The notes under the pieces are model-generated. The model had not been told where the DNA came from. It saw nothing but the letters and a program-made list of their open reading frames with translations, and ran no database searches. Position numbers and translations under genes: made by a program. DNA of 43,780 bases from a virus. Of the stretch, positions 6,375 to 12,746 are shown in pieces (position 1 is the first letter of the stretch; every line of letters starts with the position of its first letter). The stretch spans positions 1-43,780 of the IMG/VR virus record IMGVR_UViG_3300046505_000105. The stretch is one strand, 5' to 3'.

Positions 6375-6755
6375 TTAGTCAGGAAGATACCCCTTCATCC
6401 AATCGGCCTTGTAGAGCATCACATTGCCTGCGTCCGGCGCGCCCCCGGCTATCGCCAGCGCTGCCGTGCTGTACGCCCCCAGGTAAAGCCCGTTCTTGAA
6501 CTGGTCCCCGCCGTGCGTGCCCACGGCCACATAACTCGCCGCCAAAATCGGGTAGATCGTCCCCGGGTTTGCGGCTGCCAGCGCTCCTGGCCCCACCGTT
6601 TTGTCCAGCACCACCAGGTACACCGTCGCCCCGCCCGTGTTCAGCGCGTAGATGTTCACCACCTTCCGCGGGTGGGCCACCACCTGCACGCCGTTTTCCA
6701 GCGCCACGCTCTTATAATGCTCATCCGCCGGGTAACTTATGCTCCAGCCACTCAT
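6375..6755 (-). CDS. Small beta-rich virion protein (unknown)
   Basis: 126 residues starting MSGWSISYPADEHYK. No signal peptide. The sequence reads as a compact beta domain (VVNIYALNTGGATVYLVVLD ... YPILAASYVAVGTHGGD), typical of head-decoration, tail-completion or fibre-tip proteins. It lies between the exported protein 6828-7472 and the SGNH-like gene. I recognise no family; a structural role is inferred from the surrounding module. Confidence 0.55.
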   Translation of the reverse strand: MSGWSISYPADEHYKSVALENGVQVVAHPRKVVNIYALNTGGATVYLVVLDKTVGPGALAAANPGTIYPILAASYVAVGTHGGDQFKNGLYLGAYSTAALAIAGGAPDAGNVMLYKADWMKGYLPD

Positions 6756-6767
6756 AATTTTTTGGTA

Positions 6768-6819
6768 GTAGCGGCGGCGCCCTCGCCGCCGATTGTTTAG
6801 TCGCGGCGCCCCCGCCGCC
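6768..6819. repeat. GC palindrome B, copies 7-8 (intergenic pair)
   Basis: Two palindromes fill the 72-base gap between genes 6375-6755 and 6828-7472. The first is GTAGC-GGCGGCG-CCCT-CGCCGCC; the second has one shortened arm. Confidence 0.8.
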
Positions 6820-6827
6820 CAACCCCC

Positions 6828-7472
6828 TTAAAATTGTATATCGCTCCCGCGCCAATCAAACTTGTTGCTCACCACCAGCAGATCCATCCCCAAACTGGCG
6901 CTGAACCAGTCCCAGCGGAAGTAACAAGCCCCCTGGAAGTTCGTCCGGTTGAGGATCACGAAATACTCGTTCGTCCCGACGCCTGTTACGGCTATCGCCT
7001 GCATCAACGGCGTGTTCGTCGTGCCCAGCACCGCGTCATCGCTCAGGTCAAACCCAAATGTCGCCGTCCCGTTCGTGGTGGAGTTGGTTTGGTACATCAT
7101 CACCGCCATCGTCAGATCCACGTTCGGCGGTATCCGCACCCAGCCGTTGGCCATCTTGAAATTCGGCTGCCCGGCCAGTGTATTGTTCAGGTAATAACCC
7201 GGCGCGCCCGCCAGCAGCGGCAATGTTGCGCCCATCTGCACGTATTGCGTCACCCCCGCCGATCCGGGTGAATAATTGGGTGTAATTATGCTGTTCGTCA
7301 CATAATTCGTCGCCCAGGTGCCGCTGCTGGAGTACTGATTGGTAAAGATCACCGTGTTTGTGATCGTGCCCAACCCTAGCGGCAGAATCCTGAAATCATT
7401 CTGCGCCCGGACCGTCATCCCCGCCAGCAATGCCGCCGCGAGGCCGATAACTGCTAACATTTTTAATTTCAT
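6828..7472 (-). CDS. Exported beta-rich protein with ordinary Sec signal peptide
   Basis: 214 residues. A standard signal peptide (MKLKMLAVIGLAAALLAG, probable cleavage after VRA) is not repeat-derived. The mature part is Asn/Thr-rich beta sequence without catalytic motifs (TNTVIFTNQYSSSG ... YFRWDWFSASLGMDLLVV). The leader AAAGCAGAAATTATG matches that of the other exported genes. It sits just downstream of the head genes, where a decoration or tail protein is expected; export of such a protein is odd for a phage. Function unknown. Confidence 0.65.
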   Translation of the reverse strand: MKLKMLAVIGLAAALLAGMTVRAQNDFRILPLGLGTITNTVIFTNQYSSSGTWATNYVTNSIITPNYSPGSAGVTQYVQMGATLPLLAGAPGYYLNNTLAGQPNFKMANGWVRIPPNVDLTMAVMMYQTNSTTNGTATFGFDLSDDAVLGTTNTPLMQAIAVTGVGTNEYFVILNRTNFQGACYFRWDWFSASLGMDLLVVSNKFDWRGSDIQF

Positions 7473-7488
7473 AATTTCTGCTTTCCTT

Positions 7489-7519
7489 GGCCCGTGAACC
7501 TTCGTTTTAGTTCACCGGG
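7489..7519 (-). repeat. Hairpin repeat D, copy 2
   Basis: Same 31-nt element as at 1961-1991, in the same position relative to the downstream start codon. Confidence 0.75.
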
Positions 7520-7549
7520 CGGTTTTGGTTATTTGTTGACTGGCCTTGA

Positions 7550-7579
7550 CCCGTGAAGTTTTGTTTTTACTTCACGGGT
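7550..7579 (-). repeat. Hairpin repeat D, copy 3 (variant arms)
   Basis: Arms CCCGTGAAGT / ACTTCACGGG. Compared with copies 1-2, the C:G pair next to GTGAA has become G:C, so both arms changed together. It overlaps the end of gene 7567-8091. Confidence 0.75.
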
Positions 7580-8091
7580 TCCATCCCGTTAAAATTCGCC
7601 CCGCTCAAATTCAATTTCTGCTTTCTGCTTTCTGCTGTCCCCCTGTGCAGTAATTCCCTGTCCCCTACTGCACGGGGTGAGCCAATTTCTGCTTTCTGCT
7701 TTCTGCTTTCTGCTTTTGGTTCCCATCCCACCACCGTCTTGCCGCTCACCGTTTTCACCCGGCACGCCGGGTTGCTTTTCAGCACCTCCTTCACCACTTC
7801 CCGCACCCCGTCCGGCGTTTCCGTCCAATGCGGGTCCAGGTCCGCCCGGTTCATCAGGTGGTAGAACAGATCCTCCGGTATGCTCGCCACCACCCGGCCA
7901 AACTCGTAGCCGTCCGCGTCCCGCAGCGGCAGCCGTTCCATGGGCGGCGCGGTCTCATTCCTTTGCAGCGCACTCTTGTTCACCACCAGCCGCGCCTTCT
8001 CCGCATCCGCAAAAAATTCCACCAGCGCCCGGGGATCATCCCCCGTCTGCCGGCAAACATCCTCCACCGTCGTTATCACATGCGCCCCCAT
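7567..8091 (-). CDS. Head-region protein with repeat-derived C-terminus
   Basis: 174 residues from ATG 8091. Residues 1 to about 125 are ordinary (TTVEDVCRQTGDDPRALVEF ... GVREVVKEVLKSNPACRV), helical, and of unknown family. From about residue 126 the frame runs into repeats: KAESRKQKAEIG (heptamer A), GSPRAVGDRELLHRG (hairpin C) and AESRKQKLNL (heptamer A again). It stops inside a D hairpin. The original stop has apparently been lost to or displaced by the repeats. Position two genes after the capsid gene suggests a head completion or capsid-associated protein. Confidence 0.6.
   Translation of the reverse strand: MGAHVITTVEDVCRQTGDDPRALVEFFADAEKARLVVNKSALQRNETAPPMERLPLRDADGYEFGRVVASIPEDLFYHLMNRADLDPHWTETPDGVREVVKEVLKSNPACRVKTVSGKTVVGWEPKAESRKQKAEIGSPRAVGDRELLHRGTAESRKQKLNLSGANFNGMEPVK
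7640..7677 (-). repeat. Hairpin repeat C, copy 4 (GCAG variant)
   Basis: Arms CCCC-T-GTGCAGTA / TACTGCAC-GGGG. The G:C pair of the main type is replaced by C:G in both arms. Translated in frame at the end of gene 7567-8091. Confidence 0.85.
7687..7716 (-). repeat. Heptamer A tract in coding sequence
   Basis: Four tandem AAAGCAG units, encoding KAESRKQKAE in the head-region protein. None of the three frames contains a stop. Confidence 0.85.
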
Positions 8092-8098
8092 TGTTGGG

Positions 8099-8163
8099 AA
8101 AAGTAGAAAGTAGAAATTGGGAAATCAGAAATATTTCTGCCCCCTGCTTTCTACTTTCTGCTT
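8099..8163 (-). repeat. Heptamer A tract, intergenic
   Basis: AAAGCAG/AAAGTAG repeats, including the TAG-bearing variant, fill the gap between genes 7567-8091 and 8165-8650. Confidence 0.75.
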
Positions 8164-8164
8164 G

Positions 8165-8650
8165 TTACTTCGCCGGCGATTCCGGCCGCGGCGCAAAACC
8201 TTGCGGCGGGTAATCCACGGCCTTGTGGCCTGAGGCCACCCATTCCGCGAGTGTCGGCCCGTCCTGGCGCAGCGCAAACGGCTGCTCTCCGCGTAGAGCC
8301 TCCGGCGGGTAATCCACGGCCTTGTGGCCTGAGGCCTCCCACTCCGCGAGTGTCGGCCTGTCCGTTGCCGGACCGGGGTAATCCTCGGCCTTATTCCCCC
8401 TGGCCAGCCACTCGTTGAGCGTCGGCCGGTCCTGGCGCAACTGCGGCGGATCCACTTTCACCAGGTCCAGTTGCTCCGCGCCATGGGCGTAATGGAACTT
8501 CCATTGCCGGCCCTTGTCATCCTTCACCGTCACGGACTCGGGCCTTAGGCTGAGCACCGTCACCGTTATGTTGCGCGGTATTTTGCCGGTTTCATCCGGC
8601 CCCTTCACCACCAGCTTTTGTCCTACCGTTAATTCATTGTATTTGATCAT
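8165..8650 (-). CDS. Protein with triplicated RPTLAEW...DYPP motif
   Basis: 161 residues. The N-terminal half is a small beta domain (KYNELTVGQKLVVKGPDE ... NITVTVLSL) that looks SH3-like. The C-terminal half has three spaced copies of a motif of about 18 residues: RPTLNEWLARGNKAEDYP, RPTLAEWEASGHKAVDYP and GPTLAEWVASGHKAVDYP. The DNA copies at about 8213-8250 and 8300-8345 are nearly identical, so the last duplication is recent. It lies immediately after the capsid gene and is probably a virion or capsid-associated protein. No family recognised. Confidence 0.6.
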   Translation of the reverse strand: MIKYNELTVGQKLVVKGPDETGKIPRNITVTVLSLRPESVTVKDDKGRQWKFHYAHGAEQLDLVKVDPPQLRQDRPTLNEWLARGNKAEDYPGPATDRPTLAEWEASGHKAVDYPPEALRGEQPFALRQDGPTLAEWVASGHKAVDYPPQGFAPRPESPAK

Positions 8651-8672
8651 AACTTTTTACTTTCATTGTAGC

Positions 8673-8689
8673 GTCGAGCCTGCGGCTCG
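8673..8689. repeat. GTAGC-headed hairpin, TCGAGCC type
   Basis: TCGAGCC-TGC-GGCTCGA stem-loop preceded by GTAGCG, the same head as the type B palindromes but with unrelated arms. It lies between the capsid gene and gene 8165-8650. Confidence 0.65.
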
Positions 8690-8705
8690 ATTCTTTTGTT
8701 TGAAA

Positions 8706-8737
8706 CTTGGCGGCGGCCAACCCCAGCCACCGCCAAG
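8706..8737 (-). terminator. Possible terminator/attenuator after the capsid gene
   Basis: Inverted repeat CTTGGCGG / CCGCCAAG with a 16-base loop. On the minus strand it is followed by TTTCAAAC. It lies 44 bases past the capsid stop. The T-run is short, so this may only attenuate. Confidence 0.35.
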
Positions 8738-8780
8738 CCACCCTAAACAACAACTCACTAACCACACGCTCTCTAACCGA

Positions 8781-9896
8781 TTAGGTCAGCGCGTGAAAAC
8801 CAAACCCCATCGGGTTCAGCACCACCGGGCCGCCATACGTCCGCAGCAGCTTCGTCACGCCGCCGCCGTCGTGTCCCAGCTCGTCGGTTTCAAACCCCAC
8901 TCCAAACCGCAGCGCCAGCTTCTCCTGGCTGATAATCAGCCCGTAATTCGGCTTGCTGATGAATACCCGGTTCGCCCGCACCGCCGTCGCCGCGCCGTTC
9001 ACGTCCGTGGCCGTCGTGCCAATAAAGTCCGTGTCCTTTATCAGCAGCGTCCCGTAATCGCTGTACACCACGTCAATCCGCGCGCCCAGTTTCTCGTCTT
9101 TCATCTCCTGGGTGAACGTGTTGAGCTGGCCGGCCACCGCCCCCGCCGCGCCCTGGAGGGCCATCGGCTTGATCAATCCCGTCACCGCCTGGCGCAGGCC
9201 CAGTCCGCACAGGTACCAGTAAGTGCCGTTGCGCTGCGTCGCCTGGCGCAGTGCCAGCAGCGCGTTTTGCAGCAAGGTCTGGCTGAACGTGTCCGCCAGT
9301 GTGCCCGCCGCGCACGCCCCCGCCGGCGCGTAATGCAGATCGCTGGGCACGCCCAGCACCGCCGCGTTCGGGTTCGCGTAGCTGTTGTTGTGGTCAATCA
9401 GGCTCTTGATCCCGGCGCAAATGCCGCCGTTCGCCCCGCCCTGGTCCACGTTGAACGTCTGGTCAAAGCTGGCCATCGCGCACTCAATGGATTGCTTGAG
9501 CATCACCATTGCCCGCACGCTGCCCGTTTTGCGGAAGCCCCGGCCCGTTCCCGGCATTATCGGCACCTTCTCCGCGATCCAGCCCGAGCCATAGCCCTGC
9601 CGGAACGCCTGGCCGCCGTTGCCCACCTTGCGCCGGTTCGCCACCACATCCATCACCTCCGTCGCCACCTGCAGCGGATAACTGTCGCCGCTGCCCAATG
9701 CTCCTTGGGGTGGATTCCAACTATCCACCTCGTGCCAAAACTCCGTGTTCCCCAGCTCCTTCTCGCGCCGCGCCATCGTAAAGAGCGGCGTGCTGGCCGG
9801 ATCGTACATATCCAGCACATCCAGCATGTCCTCAAAGGGCAGGTCCCTATAAGCCGAACTGGCCGACCTCAGCCCCGGTTCTGTCGTCAATGCCAT
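8781..9896 (-). CDS. Major capsid protein (SU10/DUF5309-like)
   Basis: 371 residues. The N-terminus (SAYRDLPFEDMLDVLDMYDP, then STPLFTMARREKELGNTEFW) and the overall pattern match HK97-fold capsid proteins of the SU10/DUF5309 kind as I know them. These include a central helix with FDQTFNVDQ and a C-terminal beta domain with KDTDFIGT and NRVFISKPNYG. The order scaffold then capsid supports this. GGAAAGAAAG precedes the ATG by 7 bases and acts as ribosome binding site. The gene has no type B or A repeat inside it, unlike several of its neighbours. It assembles the procapsid shell with the scaffold 10098-11339. Confidence 0.8.
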   Translation of the reverse strand: MALTTEPGLRSASSAYRDLPFEDMLDVLDMYDPASTPLFTMARREKELGNTEFWHEVDSWNPPQGALGSGDSYPLQVATEVMDVVANRRKVGNGGQAFRQGYGSGWIAEKVPIMPGTGRGFRKTGSVRAMVMLKQSIECAMASFDQTFNVDQGGANGGICAGIKSLIDHNNSYANPNAAVLGVPSDLHYAPAGACAAGTLADTFSQTLLQNALLALRQATQRNGTYWYLCGLGLRQAVTGLIKPMALQGAAGAVAGQLNTFTQEMKDEKLGARIDVVYSDYGTLLIKDTDFIGTTATDVNGAATAVRANRVFISKPNYGLIISQEKLALRFGVGFETDELGHDGGGVTKLLRTYGGPVVLNPMGFGFHALT

Positions 9897-9914
9897 AAAT
9901 CTTTCTTTCCGTTT

Positions 9915-9975
9915 GGCCCGTGAAGTTCTCGGCCCGTGAACCTTCGTTTTAGTTCACCGGGTTTACTTCACCGGG
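9915..9975 (-). repeat. Nested hairpin repeat D, copy 4
   Basis: Outer arms GCCCGTGAAGT / ACTTCACCGGGC enclose a complete inner copy GGCCCGTGAACC...AGTTCACCGGG. One D element has apparently inserted into the loop of another. It lies just upstream of the capsid start. Confidence 0.75.
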
Positions 9976-9979
9976 CTAT

Positions 9980-9999
9980 GTTTTGCCGTTGGGCAAAAC
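9980..9999. repeat. Small hairpin GTTTTGCC-GTT-GGGCAAAAC
   Basis: Near-perfect inverted repeat in the 201-base gap between scaffold and capsid genes. The gap otherwise holds one C and one nested D hairpin plus heptamer tracts, and no ORF. Confidence 0.6.
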
Positions 10000-10031
10000 A
10001 ACTGAACCTTCAACTCCCCATTTCTGCTGTC

Positions 10032-10069
10032 CCCCTGTGGAGTATTCCCTTGTCCCCAACTCCACGGGG
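10032..10069 (-). repeat. Hairpin repeat C, copy 5
   Basis: Perfect GTGGAGT / ACTCCAC copy, intergenic and untranslated, between scaffold and capsid genes. Confidence 0.85.
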
Positions 10070-10097
10070 TGAATGCTTTCCCAATTTCTGCTTTTCC

Positions 10098-11339
10098 CTA
10101 CATCCCCACCGCTTCCAGCACCTTGGCCAGGTCCTCGTCGCTCCTGCTTTTGGCGTACCTCTCCTTCGCCGCTTTCAAGCCCGTCAAACCCGTTGGCCGC
10201 GGTGCGCTGTGTCCCAGTTGCGGTAACGCCCCGCGCCGTGGTAGTGTAGTGGCGGCGGCGCCCCCGCCGCCTTTCGTAGCAGTAGCCGCGGCGCCCCCGC
10301 CGCCGTTCCGCGCCTGCGCTTCCAGCAGCGGACCCAGCACGCGATGCCCTATCACCGCCGCCGCGCTCCAGTAATCACCCCCGGCCAGACTCTGCATCAG
10401 CGGCATCCGGCGGAATTGCTGGTACAGCGCGTGCTGCTCGCTTTCCTCGTCCGCCAGAAACGGCGCCGCTTTGGCCACTTCCGGCCTCGCCAGAAACTTG
10501 CCAAAGTTCGTCCGCGCTCCGTTCACCGCCTTGGCCCTTTCGCGCTGCGTCGGTATCTGCCGCAGCCGTTCCTTGATCCGTTGCCGGCTAGAGCGCAATT
10601 CCCGGCCCATTCGTGCCGCCGTCCAATCCGGCTGCCCGCTGGCGTCCTTGAAATCCGCGCCCAATCCGCGCAACACTTCCGCCACGCCATCCGCATCCGT
10701 GCCCAGTTGCGCAATCAGATCCTCCGTCTGGTCCAGCCCCTGCTGGTTGGCCGTTTCCAGGTCCGCCAGCTTGCGCTCGTCAAATATCAGCGCCGCATCC
10801 GTCGTTGGTGCCGCTCCATTCCTGTCGGGGCTGTTGCGCAGCTCCTCAATCTGCTGCTGCTGCTTTTCCAGCGCCCCCAGCAATTTCCCAATCCGCTTTT
10901 CCAGATTCTTCGTCGCCGGGTTCGTAGCGGTAGCGGCGGCGCCCTCGCCGCCGGGTGCAGTTTCTTCCGTGGCCGCGGCGCCCTCGCCGCCTTCCGTTGT
11001 AGTCGCGGCGCCCTCGCCGCCGGCCTCTTCAGTGGTAGCCGCGGCGCCCTCGCCGCGTTCCGTTTCTAAAAGTTCAGTTGTTTCGCCCGTCTCGATTTTC
11101 GGGACCGGCGGTTGTTTCGTTTTGTCAGGCTCGCCCGTTAGCAACTGGTCGAGTCTGGTTTCGAGGCTGGGAGATGGTTCGGCGGTTTCAGTCGCTGGCC
11201 CCGGTGCGGCTGGGGCTTCCGCGCGCCCCTTTGGTAGTGCAATGGCTGGCATAGGTTTGTTAATTGGCCCTTTCCCTAGCGGGCCACGGTTTGTTTCGTT
11301 TTCGGTTGACGGTATCCGCTCCGTCTCACGTGCCCCCAT
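10098..11339 (-). CDS. Head scaffolding protein with six palindrome insertions
   Basis: 413 residues. It is acidic and Ala/Glu/Gln-rich with a coiled-coil core (KNLEKRIGKLLGALEKQQQQ), then helical segments and a C-terminal helix (EDLAKVLEAVGM). The layout and position directly before the capsid gene fit a scaffold. Residues about 95-140 hold four type B repeats in frame (GEGAAATT, GGEGAATTT, GGEGAAAT, GGEGAAATAT). Residues about 345-365 hold two more (GGGGAAATAT, GGGGAAATTLP). The copies sit in likely disordered segments. AAAGGAG lies 7 bases before the ATG, and a hairpin 37 bases upstream separates it from the accessory block. Confidence 0.65.
   Translation of the reverse strand: MGARETERIPSTENETNRGPLGKGPINKPMPAIALPKGRAEAPAAPGPATETAEPSPSLETRLDQLLTGEPDKTKQPPVPKIETGETTELLETERGEGAAATTEEAGGEGAATTTEGGEGAAATEETAPGGEGAAATATNPATKNLEKRIGKLLGALEKQQQQIEELRNSPDRNGAAPTTDAALIFDERKLADLETANQQGLDQTEDLIAQLGTDADGVAEVLRGLGADFKDASGQPDWTAARMGRELRSSRQRIKERLRQIPTQRERAKAVNGARTNFGKFLARPEVAKAAPFLADEESEQHALYQQFRRMPLMQSLAGGDYWSAAAVIGHRVLGPLLEAQARNGGGGAAATATKGGGGAAATTLPRRGALPQLGHSAPRPTGLTGLKAAKERYAKSRSDEDLAKVLEAVGM
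10246..10305. repeat. GC palindrome B, copies 9-10
   Basis: Two direct copies, translated as GGGGAAATATKGGGGAAAT near the scaffold C-terminus. Confidence 0.85.
10930..11058. repeat. GC palindrome B, copies 11-14 (cluster of four)
   Basis: Four copies spaced 30-39 bases (10930, 10969, 10999, 11035), all in the same frame of the scaffold gene. The arms differ: GGCGGCG, CGCGGCG with one mismatched arm, and a fully symmetric CGCGGCG/CGCCGCG in the last copy. Confidence 0.85.
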
Positions 11340-11375
11340 TCTGCGCTCCTTTGAAATCCTGCCAATATGCAGAAA

Positions 11376-11399
11376 GGCCTATGCCATTTGGCATAGGCC
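11376..11399 (-). terminator. Perfect hairpin GGCCTATGCC/GGCATAGGCC, probable terminator
   Basis: Ten-base perfect stem with a four-base loop, followed on the minus strand by TTTCT. It lies between the accessory gene block (11434-14596) and the scaffold start at 11339. It would stop or attenuate read-through of the accessory block. No promoter is obvious between it and the scaffold gene. Confidence 0.55.
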
Positions 11400-11433
11400 A
11401 GTGTGTTGGAGTTCAGCTTGTGCCCCTCCTACA

Positions 11434-11706
11434 TCACGGTTTTCTAATTAAAATTTCCCGCTCTTTCCTCTTCCACGACCTTCTGCTTTCAAAACTCCAA
11501 AACGTCGCCTCGCGCACGATCCGTTCATCATCAATCACCACGATCCGGCGCACGATCCTGCTGGGGAACTGTTCTGCCGTAAGCCGGGCGAGCCGGTCCC
11601 GTTCGGCGCGATCCTTCGCCCAGCGCGCCCGGGCCATACGTCGGCCACGTTCGCTGCGGGCTTTCTGTAACCGCCTCTGGAATGGCCCTTTCCAATCGCT
11701 ATGCAT
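11434..11706 (-). CDS. Small basic protein (unknown)
   Basis: 90 residues, very rich in Arg and Lys (WKGPFQRRLQKARSERGRRM, then RIVRRIVVIDDERIVREATF). The high charge suggests nucleic-acid or capsid association. It is the last gene of the accessory block, 10 bases after gene 11716-12099, and is followed by the hairpin at 11376-11399. No family recognised. Confidence 0.5.
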   Translation of the reverse strand: MHSDWKGPFQRRLQKARSERGRRMARARWAKDRAERDRLARLTAEQFPSRIVRRIVVIDDERIVREATFWSFESRRSWKRKEREILIRKP

Positions 11707-11715
11707 CTGTCCAGT

Positions 11716-12099
11716 TCAGGTTATCTGCTTGTTAGGTGCTATCGAAGTGTCGGCACTGCCGACGGTTCGTTTCTGGAGGTTTTCAAGGACCGCTTGGAGT
11801 ATTTGCAGTTCACGGCGGCATTTGATTGTGATTCGTCCGTGACGGTCAGACTGATCGAGTCGCACCGCCTTCGAGTCGTGACATCCGGCAGCGCGCCATG
11901 ATGCGTCAGTTCCCTCACGCCATGTTTTGTAAGAGTCGTCTCGAAACTTCACCTCTTTTTCGACTTCGGCGATTTTGGTTTTGATGTATTCGGCGCACGC
12001 ACCTAACCCGTCGTCGCAGCCAACAGCCACTGCCGCATCAGTTTTCGGACGCTGGCAGAGAGTCTGATCAGATTCTGATTGGATTCCGTTCGTTTTCAT
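11716..12099 (-). CDS. Small Cys-containing accessory protein (unknown)
   Basis: 127 residues. A charged helical core (YIKTKIAEVEKEVKFRDDSY) and a C-terminal helix (RELQILQAVLENLQKRT) suggest a helical protein. Several scattered Cys residues do not form a clear zinc motif. Its ATG overlaps the upstream stop (ATGA, 12096-12099). Part of the tightly packed accessory block. Function unknown. Confidence 0.55.
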   Translation of the reverse strand: MKTNGIQSESDQTLCQRPKTDAAVAVGCDDGLGACAEYIKTKIAEVEKEVKFRDDSYKTWREGTDASWRAAGCHDSKAVRLDQSDRHGRITIKCRRELQILQAVLENLQKRTVGSADTSIAPNKQIT

Positions 12100-12416
12100 T
12101 CGACGTGGCTGTTGCTGGACTTTTCGTTCGGCGGCACGAGTCCGCGCTCAATTAAAGAGTCCATGATTTCTTTTGACGCAATCTTCCATCCGTGGCGCAT
12201 TAGCACTCCGGCAGCGGCTGTCGTATTCTGGTCGCCTATTTTCTTGCGAAGCATTTTTCCAATTTCGTCCACGTCATTTGTCCACACGGCTTCCGGCCAC
12301 GGACATTGTGGCCACCAAACCTGTGCCGCCGAACAAGTCCTTGGAGCGCAATCGGCACTAGCCCTTGACTTCATCGCGTCCAACTGGTCATTGTCGTATA
12401 TTCGCATTTTCTTCAT
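12096..12416 (-). CDS. Small accessory protein (unknown)
   Basis: 106 residues starting MKKMRIYDNDQLDAMKSRAS. The middle is Trp/Cys/Pro-rich (RTCSAAQVWWPQCPWPEAVW) and the C-terminus helical (DEIGKMLRKKIGD ... KEIMDSLIERGLVPP). It overlaps its upstream neighbour by 4 nt. No family recognised. Confidence 0.55.
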   Translation of the reverse strand: MKKMRIYDNDQLDAMKSRASADCAPRTCSAAQVWWPQCPWPEAVWTNDVDEIGKMLRKKIGDQNTTAAAGVLMRHGWKIASKEIMDSLIERGLVPPNEKSSNSHVE

Positions 12417-12742
12417 TTTATTCCTTTCGACCGTGCCGATGGCTCAAGTCCATCGTTCGGCATACCGGGCGGACGACCCACTACCACTTTGATGTCGGAC
12501 ATTTTCACACGCTCGACTCGCTCACCGCATTTCTTGCATCGCGCCCATTTCTTGCTCGTGACTCGCGTTCCGAAGCCGCACTTGGGACACATCGCGCCGC
12601 TCGCCATTAGCAGTCCGAAGACGAGGGTGATTCCATCTTTGTGCGCCAAAGGCCGGTATGCCGAACCAGTCGCTGATGCCAACGCCTTTACGCCAGCAGG
12701 TTTTGAAGTCTCGGTAGTGCCGAGGGTTCGATTTTGTTTCAT
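12413..12742 (-). CDS. Zinc-ribbon accessory protein
   Basis: 109 residues from ATG 12742, preceded by TAAAAAT. An internal ATG (12607, MASGAMCPKCGFG) would leave only the zinc ribbon. Two CxxC pairs, CPKCG and CKKCG, form a four-Cys ribbon near residues 51-70. The residues before it (TSKPAGVKALASATGSAY) look low-information, so the shorter start is a real alternative. It lies immediately after the DNA methyltransferase; a DNA-binding role is plausible. Confidence 0.5.
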   Translation of the reverse strand: MKQNRTLGTTETSKPAGVKALASATGSAYRPLAHKDGITLVFGLLMASGAMCPKCGFGTRVTSKKWARCKKCGERVERVKMSDIKVVVGRPPGMPNDGLEPSARSKGIK

Positions 12743-12746
12743 ATTT

